Positions 1 to 7,441 of a DNA stretch of 64,000 nt are shown here, in pieces. Positions within the stretch are counted from its first letter, which is position 1. Every line of letters begins with the position of its first letter. The notes below the pieces were generated by a model. It was not told the origin of the DNA and searched no databases. It saw only the letters and a list, made by a program, of their open reading frames with translations. The translations under genes were made by a program, and so were the position numbers. The DNA lies in the NCBI RefSeq assembly GCF_003789055.1, contig NZ_ML119086.1, positions 281,369 to 345,368 of the forward strand, given 5' to 3'. The DNA is from Histidinibacterium lentulum (GTDB taxonomy: Bacteria > Pseudomonadota > Alphaproteobacteria > Rhodobacterales > Rhodobacteraceae).

Positions 1-465
1 GCTGTCGGTGCGGGTGGTGTAGTCCGTCTGGCGCGCCGAGAGGAGCGCGCGTTCGGAGGCAACGATCTGCGGCGCCTGGGTCATGTGGGTGTCGGGCACC
101 TCGAAGTCGAACTGTCCGGCGATCTCGGCCTCGAGGCGCAGGCGGCGGATGTCGGCGGCGACCCACTGGTCGTAGAGGTCGGTCACGCGGGTCTCGAACT
201 GGGTGCCGCGCAGGCGCGCGAGCACGTCGCCCTCGGCCACCGATGTCCCTTCGGAGACGAAGAGCTCGGCGAGGATGCCGCCCTCGAGGTTCTGCACGAT
301 CTGCGGCCGGGCGGCGGAGACCACCTCGCCCGGCGCGCGGACGATTTCCGACAGGGGCGCGAAGCGGGCCCAGACGAGGAAGACCAGCACCGTGCCCGCG
401 ACGAGCCAGATCAGGAGCGAGGCGCCCCGGTTGCGGGTCTCGAATTCGGCGTCGATCGTGGCCAT
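1..465 (-). CDS. HlyD-family type I secretion adaptor, N-terminal 155 residues (partial)
   Basis: This is the periplasmic adaptor (membrane fusion protein) that would join the inner-membrane ABC exporter to the outer-membrane factor of the same cassette. The visible part has a short cytoplasmic tail (MATIDAEFETRNRG), one membrane segment at about residues 16-33 and then a biotinyl-lipoyl-like stretch (residues about 45-90, including VQNLEGGILAELFVSEGT), as is usual for HlyD/LapC proteins. A coiled-coil region begins after about residue 95. The ATG overlaps the stop of the ABC exporter gene by one base (TGATG), so the two are translationally coupled. The gene continues beyond the left edge of the window, so the hairpin and C-terminal beta domains cannot be judged. 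Confidence 0.9.
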   Translation of the reverse strand, partial: MATIDAEFETRNRGASLLIWLVAGTVLVFLVWARFAPLSEIVRAPGEVVSAARPQIVQNLEGGILAELFVSEGTSVAEGDVLARLRGTQFETRVTDLYDQWVAADIRRLRLEAEIAGQFDFEVPDTHMTQAPQIVASERALLSARQTDYTTRTDS

Positions 466-2711
466 CAGCCCTGGTCCTTTCGCGCCCGGAGATGGGCCAG
501 CACCTCGTCCCGCGGCCCGTCCACGGCGACCCGGCCATTCTGCAAGATCAGGGTGCGGGTGCAGAGGGCGAGGATCGGCATCCGGTGGGTGGCGATGATC
601 GCGGTGCGGCCCTCGAGCCAGCCGTCGAGACGGCTGATGAGGGTACTTTCGAGGGTCTGGTCGAGCGCGGCGGTGGGCTCGTCCAGAAGGCAGACGGGCG
701 GGTCCTGGAGCCAGAGCCGCGCCCAGCCGATGGACTGGCGCTGCCCGATGGAGAGGCCCTCGCCGCCGTCGCGGATCTCGAGGTCGAGGCCCTTGGGATG
801 GCTGCGCACGAAGGGCCCGAGGCCCGCGAAGTCGAGGGCGGCGAGAAGCCTCTCGTCGTCGCGTTCGAGCATCGTGAGGTCGAGGTTCTCCCGCAGGGTC
901 CCGGCAAAGAGCCGCACTTCCTGGCCGAGGTAGCCGATGTTGCGGCGCAGGTCGCGCGGCATGACCTGGCCCATGTCGACGCCGTCGATCATCACGCGCC
1001 CGCGGGCGGGACGGTAAAGGCCCGACAGCAGCCGCAGGAAGGTCGACTTGCCCGAGCCGTTGGGGCCGAGCACGGCGACGCGCTGGCCCGCGAGGATCCG
1101 GAGCCCGGGAATGTCGAGGGTCTGGGCGCTGTCCTCGTCGTAGGTGAAGGTCACCTCGCGCAGTTCGAATCCGCCCGAGATGGTCGCCCGGCGCAGGTAG
1201 GCGCGATCGTCCTCGTGGTCCTGCGGCGCGAGGGCCACGGTGTCGAGCGCCGTCAGCGCGGCCTTCACGTTGGCCCAGCGCGAAAGCGTGCCGGCCAGCT
1301 GAGTCAGCGGGCCAAGGGTGCGGGAGGTCAGGATGCCCACGGCGATGATCGTCCCGACCGTGTAATCTCCCGAGAAGACGAGGAAGGTGCCCGCGACCAC
1401 GGCGGCCACATAGGTCGCCTGCTGCACCCCTTGCGCCCAGAAGGTGAGCGTGGAGGCGAGCTTGCGCTGTTCGGAGGTGGCGATCGAGGAAACGGCGGTC
1501 AGCTCTCCCCAGACGCGGCGGAAGCGGTCCTCGCCGCGGTGGGACTTGATCGTGTCGGCTTCGTAGGCGGCCTCGTGCAGGAGGCGGCCGGATTTCTGCG
1601 CGGCGCCCTGCGTCTCTTCGGTCAGGCGCATCATGCGCCGCTGAAGGAAGATCGAGGGCAGCACCATGAGGATGCCGCCCGCGACGAGCACCCAGACCAC
1701 GTTGCCGCCGATGGAGGCGACGAGCGCCAGGAAGAGCACGATGAACGGCAGGTCCGTCAGCGTGCCGATGGTGGAGGCGGTGAAGAACTCGCGGATCGCG
1801 CCGAACTCTCGCACCGCCGAGAAGGTTGCCGAAGGCGTGGCGCCGGGCGTGCCGCGGCGCATCCCCAGAAGCCGGTCCATCAGCATCTCCTGGATGCGGA
1901 CCTCGATCTGCCGTCCCGCGCCGTCCATGAGCCGCGCGCGGGCGATCCTGAGCCCGGCCTCGAGCAGCATGGCGAGGCCCGCGCCGATGGCGAGGACCCA
2001 GAGCGTCGCGATCGACTGGTGCGGGATCACCCGGTCGTAGACCTGCAGCGAGAAGAGCGCCACCGCCACCGCAAGCAGGTTCGCCACGAAGGAGCCCAGC
2101 GCGACTTCGGCGAAGTAGCGCCTCATGCCGCGCATCTCGCCCCAGAACCAGTGCGGCGCGCGCGCGGCCCCGGCGTGGCGGCGCGTGAGATCGCGCAGCG
2201 CCACGTCGGCGCGGATCACCCGGCCGGTGAAATAGGCGGCGAAATCACCGAGCGGCACCTCTGCGCGGTTGTCCCGGCAGGTGGTGTCGTAGACCGTGAC
2301 GCCGTCGCGGTCCTGGCCGAGCACCAGAACGATCTGCCCGCTCGTCATCTCGGCCAGCGCAGGCCAGAGCTGTGCGCGGGGGCGCTCACGCTCGCGGATC
2401 CCGGCGACGAGACCCGCGGCGGAGAGCGCGCGGGCGATGTCGCCCGCCGAAATTTCGGGCGCGGAGGGGTCGTGCATCGCCTCGAGCACATCGGCGCGGA
2501 CGAGATCGAAGCCCAGAAGCCCCGCGTAGGTCGCGGCGATGTCGGCGCGTGCGCGGGCCTTTTCGGAATAGCGCGCCTCGGGATCGGGCGCTGCGGAGTC
2601 ACGGGTGGCATTGGGCGGCGCCATCGAGGTGAGCCGGGCGGCGCGTCCGGCCACGTCGAAGGAGAGGATCTGCGGCCCCGAGGGGGCGGTTGCGGCGGCG
2701 GTATCGGTCAC
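465..2711 (-). CDS. LapB-like type I secretion ABC transporter with degenerate peptidase-like N domain
   Basis: This is a fused permease-ATPase of 748 residues that powers export of the adjacent adhesin from cytoplasm to exterior. The N-terminal ~170 residues fit the C39-peptidase-like fold, but the Cys/His catalytic pair is not evident, as in the C39-like domain of LapB/HlyB, which binds substrate without cutting it. Membrane segments follow at about residues 205-475. The C-terminal ATPase carries Walker A GPNGSGKST, signature LSIGQRQ, and Walker B VCLLDEPT. The start overlaps the end of the outer-membrane factor gene by 4 bases, and the stop overlaps the HlyD start. Family recognition is firm; LapB rather than another RTX exporter is inferred from the adhesin next door. 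Confidence 0.93.
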   Translation of the reverse strand: MTDTAAATAPSGPQILSFDVAGRAARLTSMAPPNATRDSAAPDPEARYSEKARARADIAATYAGLLGFDLVRADVLEAMHDPSAPEISAGDIARALSAAGLVAGIRERERPRAQLWPALAEMTSGQIVLVLGQDRDGVTVYDTTCRDNRAEVPLGDFAAYFTGRVIRADVALRDLTRRHAGAARAPHWFWGEMRGMRRYFAEVALGSFVANLLAVAVALFSLQVYDRVIPHQSIATLWVLAIGAGLAMLLEAGLRIARARLMDGAGRQIEVRIQEMLMDRLLGMRRGTPGATPSATFSAVREFGAIREFFTASTIGTLTDLPFIVLFLALVASIGGNVVWVLVAGGILMVLPSIFLQRRMMRLTEETQGAAQKSGRLLHEAAYEADTIKSHRGEDRFRRVWGELTAVSSIATSEQRKLASTLTFWAQGVQQATYVAAVVAGTFLVFSGDYTVGTIIAVGILTSRTLGPLTQLAGTLSRWANVKAALTALDTVALAPQDHEDDRAYLRRATISGGFELREVTFTYDEDSAQTLDIPGLRILAGQRVAVLGPNGSGKSTFLRLLSGLYRPARGRVMIDGVDMGQVMPRDLRRNIGYLGQEVRLFAGTLRENLDLTMLERDDERLLAALDFAGLGPFVRSHPKGLDLEIRDGGEGLSIGQRQSIGWARLWLQDPPVCLLDEPTAALDQTLESTLISRLDGWLEGRTAIIATHRMPILALCTRTLILQNGRVAVDGPRDEVLAHLRARKDQG

Positions 2712-4075
2712 AGCTTCTCTCCGTCCACGAGGACGCCTGCGTCGGCGGCGAGCCGGGCGCGCAGGGCGACCGCCTCATGTGCGAGGGTCACCGCCTCGCG
2801 CTCGGCCCGGACCATGGATTCGAAGACGCTTACGGTTTCGGACACGCCGCGGCGGCCCGCGTCGAACTGCTCGCGCGTCAGCTCCCAGGTCTGCCGCGCC
2901 TGGGCGGCGATCTGCGCGGCCTCTTCGGCGCGGCGCAGGGCGGCGTCCATCCGGCCCGAGAGCTGTCCCTGGCGACGGGCCGCATCCTCGCGGGCCAGCG
3001 CCACCTCGCGCTGCGCGGCTTCCTCGGCGGCCTCGATGGCGCGCAGCGTGGCGCGGGTGCCGAGCCCGAGCCCGCCCTCGCCGCCCGCGGTGACACCGCT
3101 TTCCATGCCGCCGCCCGAAAGCCGGGAGCCCGCGGTGACGCCGGGAAGCTGTTCGGCGCGGGTGAGCCGGGCCTGGGCCGTGGCGCGGACGGCCTCGGCG
3201 CGGGCCTTGGTGACCTTGAGGGATTCGCCGCCCGCAGGCGCCGGGCCCACGGTCGAGAGGCCCGAGAGCCCCGAGACGGGCTGCGCGGCCATGGCCTGAA
3301 GCTCTGCCAGCGCGGTGCGGGCGACCTCGCGGTCGGCCTCGAGATCTGCGCGCATGCGGGAGAGTTTCTGACCGACGTAGGACAGGTCCGCCCGGTCGGA
3401 GATGCCGGCGGTCACCCGCTCCTGCATCACGAAGTCGAAGCGGCGCATCTGTTCGAGCGCGCCCTCGGTGACGGCGGCGCGGCCGCGCGCGGCCTCGGCC
3501 TCGATGTAGAGCTCGAGCGCGGTCATGACGCGGGTGTTGGTATCCTCGGCCAGCGCCACGGCGGCGACCTCGACATCGGCGCGGGCGTATTCGCGGCCCG
3601 CGGTGCGGGCGCCATGGTCGAAGAGCACGGCGTCGAGGAGCATGGAGGAGGCGACATCCCCGAGCGAGGTCAGGCTGACGACCGGGCCGACCCGGGGGAG
3701 CCAGTTCCGCTCGGCGGCCTCGGAGCGCAGGGTGGCGGCGCGCAGTTCGGCCTCTGCGGTGCGGGCATTGGCGGCGAGCACGGCGTCGGACACGTCGCGC
3801 AGCGGCCCCGGCCCCAGCACGGACCGGCGGGCGAGAAGGCCCGCGATGATCTCGGACTGGCTGCCGTCGGTCAGCTCCGGATCGAGCGCCGCGGCGTCCG
3901 GCTCGGGGGCAGCGGTATCGCCGGGGGACAGAAAGCCGAAGGCCTGCCGGGTCGCCGCGACAAGTCCCTGCCCCTCCTGGTCCGCCTGCCGCGTTCCGGG
4001 CGCCATGCATCCCGAAAGCGCCAGCGCGGCGAGTGCCGCCGCCAGTCCTGCCCGTCCCTGTCTTGCCGATGTCAC
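2708..4075 (-). CDS. TolC-family outer membrane factor with lipoprotein signal
   Basis: This is the outer-membrane channel component of the type I secretion cassette, about 455 residues. It has the two-fold repeated, Ala/Glu/Arg-rich helical pattern of TolC/LapE proteins. I chose the GTG start at 4075 because AGGACGG lies 6 bases upstream. It gives a short signal peptide ending in a lipobox (ALALSGC). An in-frame ATG at 4123 lies in the loop of a strong intercistronic hairpin and would bury the signal behind 16 polar residues. A lipidated Cys is typical of NodT-type efflux outer-membrane factors and less usual for a secretion TolC. The gene is downstream of the adhesin and overlaps the exporter gene by 4 bases. 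Confidence 0.88.
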   Translation of the reverse strand: MTSARQGRAGLAAALAALALSGCMAPGTRQADQEGQGLVAATRQAFGFLSPGDTAAPEPDAAALDPELTDGSQSEIIAGLLARRSVLGPGPLRDVSDAVLAANARTAEAELRAATLRSEAAERNWLPRVGPVVSLTSLGDVASSMLLDAVLFDHGARTAGREYARADVEVAAVALAEDTNTRVMTALELYIEAEAARGRAAVTEGALEQMRRFDFVMQERVTAGISDRADLSYVGQKLSRMRADLEADREVARTALAELQAMAAQPVSGLSGLSTVGPAPAGGESLKVTKARAEAVRATAQARLTRAEQLPGVTAGSRLSGGGMESGVTAGGEGGLGLGTRATLRAIEAAEEAAQREVALAREDAARRQGQLSGRMDAALRRAEEAAQIAAQARQTWELTREQFDAGRRGVSETVSVFESMVRAEREAVTLAHEAVALRARLAADAGVLVDGEKL

Positions 4076-4111
4076 GTTACCGTCCTGCCTTGTGGTCTCT
4101 TGCGGACTTTG

Positions 4112-4139
4112 GGCGCAGGCCATGGGAGCGGCCTGCGCC
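4112..4139 (-). terminator. Intercistronic hairpin between adhesin and secretion genes
   Basis: There is a perfect 10-bp inverted repeat (GGCGCAGGCC at 4112-4121, GGCCTGCGCC at 4130-4139) with an 8-base loop and no T-run. It lies 17 bases downstream of the adhesin stop and 36 bases before the outer-membrane factor start. It may be a partial terminator or mRNA-stabilising structure that lets the adhesin be made in excess over its export machinery. The hairpin is seen directly; its function is inferred. Confidence 0.55.
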
Positions 4140-4155
4140 TTGGGCGTCGTCGAGG

Positions 4156-7100
4156 TCAGGTGATGACGTTGATGTCCTCTTCGATGAGGACCCGACCGCC
4201 CTCGGTGCCGAGGGTGTAGATCGAGTAGCCGTCCTCGGAGCCGATCAGCGACGCGCCGCCCACGAGGGTGACGGTATCGTCCGCGCCGCCATGGATCTTG
4301 AGCGTGTTGTCGTTGCGCGACAGGGACTCGAGGTCGGCGGCGGTCAGGGTCAGTTCGCTCCAGTCGACGAACTTGAGGTCGATCGCGCCGATGTCGAAGG
4401 CGTCGAAGCCCGGATTGTTCACGTCGACCACCTTGGTGCCCCGGTCGCCGAGCACGAAGAGGGTGGCGTTCTGGTTGCCCGCGAGGTCCGTCGAGCTGAT
4501 CACGAGCTGGCTGCCGTCGGAGACCGGCGTGTCGAAGTAGAGGTCGATCTCGTTGTGCCGGGTATCCACCTCGGGGTCGACCGAGAGCTTCGTGCGGCTG
4601 CCGTTCGCGTCGATCCGCGTCACTTCGAGATTCTCGTCGGCCTCGGAGATCCCGAAGGACCGGAGCGAGCCGTCCCTCCCGATGTCGACCGAGGTCGCGA
4701 CGGGCACTTCGGGGGCGATCGTGTCGACCTGGAAGAAGTGGTCCTCGGTGCGGGTGTTGCCGGCGATGTCGGTGGCCTCCATCCGGATGCGGCCGGTGTA
4801 TTCGCCGGTGCGCAGGGCCTCGGGGCCGAAGTCCACGGTCCAGTTGCCGTCCGCGTCGACGGTGGCCTCCTTGCGCGTGTTCTGCAGCGTCACGAAGAGG
4901 GTGGAGCCCTCCTCGACCTTGCCGGTGAGGGTCACGCCGGCGGCGACCTCGAGCGCGTTGAGGGTGTTGTCGGCGGTCACCGGCCCGTCGAGTTCGAGCC
5001 GGTTCACGAGGGTGTCGACCCGGATCGTGCCGGTGGCGGTTGCGGTGTTGCCCGCGATGTCCGTCGCCGTCGCGCTGACCGCGCGGATGCTCTCGCCGAG
5101 CGGCGCATCGGCACGGCGGAACTGCGCGGACCAGTTGCCCGACGAGTCGGCGACGGTGGTGACGGTATAGTCCTCCACCGAGACCTCCACGACCGCGCCG
5201 GCCTCCGCGGTGCCGGTGAGCACGAAGCCATCGGCGCGTTCCTCGCGGTTGATGATGCCGTCGCCCTCCACCGTGGCGGTCTCCACGGTGACGAAGGTCG
5301 TGGTGTCGACCACGACGCTGCGGGTCGCGGAGGCGGTGTTTCCGGCCGGATCGGTGGCGTTCGCCGTCGCCTGAATGGTGGTCTCGCCCTGGGGCAGCGC
5401 GGAGGCGGGGAAGGCCGCGCTCCAGGCGCCCGAGGCGGCGACCGTGGCGGTCACCGAATGGCCGCCCATCTGGACGATCACGGTCGAGCCGGGATCGGTG
5501 GTGCCGGTCAGGACAACGCCGTCGGCGCGCTCTGCGGCGTTGACGATGTTGTCCCCCTCGAGCGGGGTGGTGTCGAAGGCGACCGAGAGCTCGGTGTCGA
5601 TGTTGACCGTTCCCGAGGCGAAGGCGGTATTGCCCAGCGCATCGGTCGCGGTGGCGGTGACGGTGGTCTCATAGGTCCCGCCGGGGATCTCGGCGCGGGC
5701 GAACTGGGTGATCCAGTTGCCGTTCTGATCCGCGACGACGGTCTTGGACGCGGCGCCCATGGTGACCACGACCGTGGCGCCCGCCTCGGCGGTGCCCGTC
5801 ACGCGCGGTTCGGCGGCGCGCTCGACACGGTTCACCGTGCCGTCGCCGCCGATGATGGCGGTGTTCACGGTCACGAAGGTCTCGGTGTCCACGAGCACGG
5901 TGCCGGAGGTGTTGGCGGTGTTGCCGACCGCATCCGTCGCGGTGACGGAGACCTCGAGGTTGTACTCGCCCGGCGTGACGTCCTCTGCGGGAACGAAGGC
6001 CGTCCATGACTCGCCGGTAACCGTGGCGGTATATTGCTTGCCGTAGACGGTGACGACGACGCTGGCGCCGGCCTCCGTGGTGCCGGACAGGATCACGCCG
6101 TCGGCGGCCTCGACCGCGCTGACCTTGCCGTCGCCCTCGGTCGCCTCGGCGTCGAAGGTCACGAAGGTCTCGGTGTCCACGTCGAGGAAGTCGCTGTCGC
6201 TGCCGGTACCGCCCTCGTTGGTGATGATGACGGTGACGCTGTCGCTGTATTCGCCCGGCGGAACGTCATCGGGGCCGAAGACCACCTGCCAGTCGCCGTT
6301 CTCGTCGACCGTGCCGGTCTGGGTGGAGCCGTTGCCCAGCGTCACCTCGATGGTGCCGCCCGGGGTCCCGGTGCCGCCGATCGTGACGCCGTCGCGGCGG
6401 TCGTCGTCATTGACGACGTGGCCGGCGCTCTGGGTGCCCTCGCGAATGGTGACGGTGGGCGGGACCGGGGTCTCGGGCTCGTTCGGACCGTCGGGATCTT
6501 CCGGATCGTCCGGACCGGGACCGGGACCATCGGGCCCGTCGCCGTCACCCCCATCGCCGCCGCCGCCACCGCCGCTGCCGCCATCGCCGCCGTCGCCGCT
6601 GCCGCCATCACCGCCGTCGCTGCCGCCGTCACCGCCGTCGCCGTCCCCGTCCCCGTCCGTATCGCCGGTGTCGGGGTTGGTGTCGGTATTGCTGCTGGTC
6701 CGGCCGTCATCGTCGCGGGTGAAGGTGCTTCCAAGGACAGCCGCGCCAGCGGCGCCAGCGCCCCAGCCCAGCGGACCGATGGCCCCGAAAGCGCCGAGAA
6801 GCGGGTTGGCGAGCATGCCGACCGCATCGTCCTCGACGACCGCGCCTTCCGCGACCAGAAGCTCCGGCCCGCGCAGGAAGAAGAAGGCGTCATCCGGGTT
6901 GAACTTGCCGAAGTCGCCGCCGTTCTCGTAGTTCGCGAAGACCTGACCGCCCTGCCCCGCGACCAGTTCGACACCGTAGAGCTCGCCTCCCGCGGAGACG
7001 TAGAGCTGCGAGGTCGGGTTGCCCGCCGCGTCGAAGAAGCCCTCGAGCACGAGGACCTCGCCATTGGCGAGGGTGATCACGAGCGCCTGCCCCTGCCGCC

Positions 7101-7245
7101 CGTAGCCGGCGATCTGGCCCGGGTAGAGGTTCAGGGAGATGTCCGAGCCGCGTGCGAGGACGACGGACGGCTGAGCACCCGGGACGACCGACCCACGGTC
7201 GAACGAGCCCGCACCATCGCGGACGACGAAATCAATCGCTGACAT
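4156..7245 (-). CDS. BapA/Lap-like type I secreted adhesin with Ig-like repeats
   Basis: This is a 1029-residue secreted surface protein and the likely substrate of the export genes just downstream. Residues 1-~180 match the BapA prefix-like domain found at the start of biofilm adhesins and end in a Gly/Ala hydrophobic stretch. A Gly/Asp-rich linker (about residues 195-255, DNA 6525-6660) leads to six tandem Ig-like units of about 97 residues, each ending in a VDT motif and containing an ATDxxGNT motif. The C-terminal ~100 residues (LTLTAADLESLS then NTLKIHGGADDTVTL) resemble the terminal module of large type I secreted adhesins and should hold the secretion signal. There is no N-terminal signal peptide, as expected. 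It is small for this family, which often exceeds 2000 residues. A role in cell-cell or surface attachment is inferred. Confidence 0.88.
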   Translation of the reverse strand: MSAIDFVVRDGAGSFDRGSVVPGAQPSVVLARGSDISLNLYPGQIAGYGRQGQALVITLANGEVLVLEGFFDAAGNPTSQLYVSAGGELYGVELVAGQGGQVFANYENGGDFGKFNPDDAFFFLRGPELLVAEGAVVEDDAVGMLANPLLGAFGAIGPLGWGAGAAGAAVLGSTFTRDDDGRTSSNTDTNPDTGDTDGDGDGDGGDGGSDGGDGGSGDGGDGGSGGGGGGDGGDGDGPDGPGPGPDDPEDPDGPNEPETPVPPTVTIREGTQSAGHVVNDDDRRDGVTIGGTGTPGGTIEVTLGNGSTQTGTVDENGDWQVVFGPDDVPPGEYSDSVTVIITNEGGTGSDSDFLDVDTETFVTFDAEATEGDGKVSAVEAADGVILSGTTEAGASVVVTVYGKQYTATVTGESWTAFVPAEDVTPGEYNLEVSVTATDAVGNTANTSGTVLVDTETFVTVNTAIIGGDGTVNRVERAAEPRVTGTAEAGATVVVTMGAASKTVVADQNGNWITQFARAEIPGGTYETTVTATATDALGNTAFASGTVNIDTELSVAFDTTPLEGDNIVNAAERADGVVLTGTTDPGSTVIVQMGGHSVTATVAASGAWSAAFPASALPQGETTIQATANATDPAGNTASATRSVVVDTTTFVTVETATVEGDGIINREERADGFVLTGTAEAGAVVEVSVEDYTVTTVADSSGNWSAQFRRADAPLGESIRAVSATATDIAGNTATATGTIRVDTLVNRLELDGPVTADNTLNALEVAAGVTLTGKVEEGSTLFVTLQNTRKEATVDADGNWTVDFGPEALRTGEYTGRIRMEATDIAGNTRTEDHFFQVDTIAPEVPVATSVDIGRDGSLRSFGISEADENLEVTRIDANGSRTKLSVDPEVDTRHNEIDLYFDTPVSDGSQLVISSTDLAGNQNATLFVLGDRGTKVVDVNNPGFDAFDIGAIDLKFVDWSELTLTAADLESLSRNDNTLKIHGGADDTVTLVGGASLIGSEDGYSIYTLGTEGGRVLIEEDINVIT
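4712..6455 (-). repeat. Six tandem ~290-bp repeats inside the adhesin gene
   Basis: The adhesin coding region repeats with a period of about 290 bp (97 codons) six times. The units differ substantially in DNA sequence but keep the same protein landmarks (GDG...ERADG, GTxEAGA, GNW, ATDxxGNT, VDT). This is an array of Ig-like beta-sandwich domains. Copy number in such arrays commonly varies among strains. Confidence 0.85.
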
Positions 7246-7441
7246 ATTCTGCTCTGCCTCGTATTTACCGCCGTGTTTTCACGGTCGGATGCCTGCATTT
7301 TTGTATTTGGGCCGAGACTAACGAGCCGGTCGGCCCGAATCCAGACGCATTTCGGCCACATTATGACGTAAGGTCGTGGTTCGTGCCTTTCGTGCCACGC
7401 GCAAGACGGGTGTCACCGCTCCCCCTCGCGCGCGGCGCGGC
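7246..7441 (-). promoter_or_regulatory. AT-rich leader of the adhesin operon
   Basis: These 196 bases lie between the adhesin start and the end of the upstream kinase gene and are clearly richer in A/T than the surroundings. They hold a small hairpin (CCGTG, TTTT loop, CACGG at 7271-7284) 26 bases before the adhesin ATG and a CATAAT sequence near 7360 on the minus strand that could serve as a -10 box. No convincing -35 pairs with it. I infer that the operon promoter is here. Confidence 0.4.

Noticed and set aside
4076..4123. Upstream in-frame ATG (4123) as start of the outer membrane factor
   Set aside because: It lies in the loop of the 4112-4139 hairpin, has no ribosome site and would place 16 polar residues before the lipoprotein signal; the GTG at 4075 fits better.
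4712..6455. Tandem repeat array considered as a CRISPR-like structure
   Set aside because: The period (~290 bp) and in-frame protein landmarks show Ig-like domain duplication; there are no short identical repeats with unique spacers and no cas genes.
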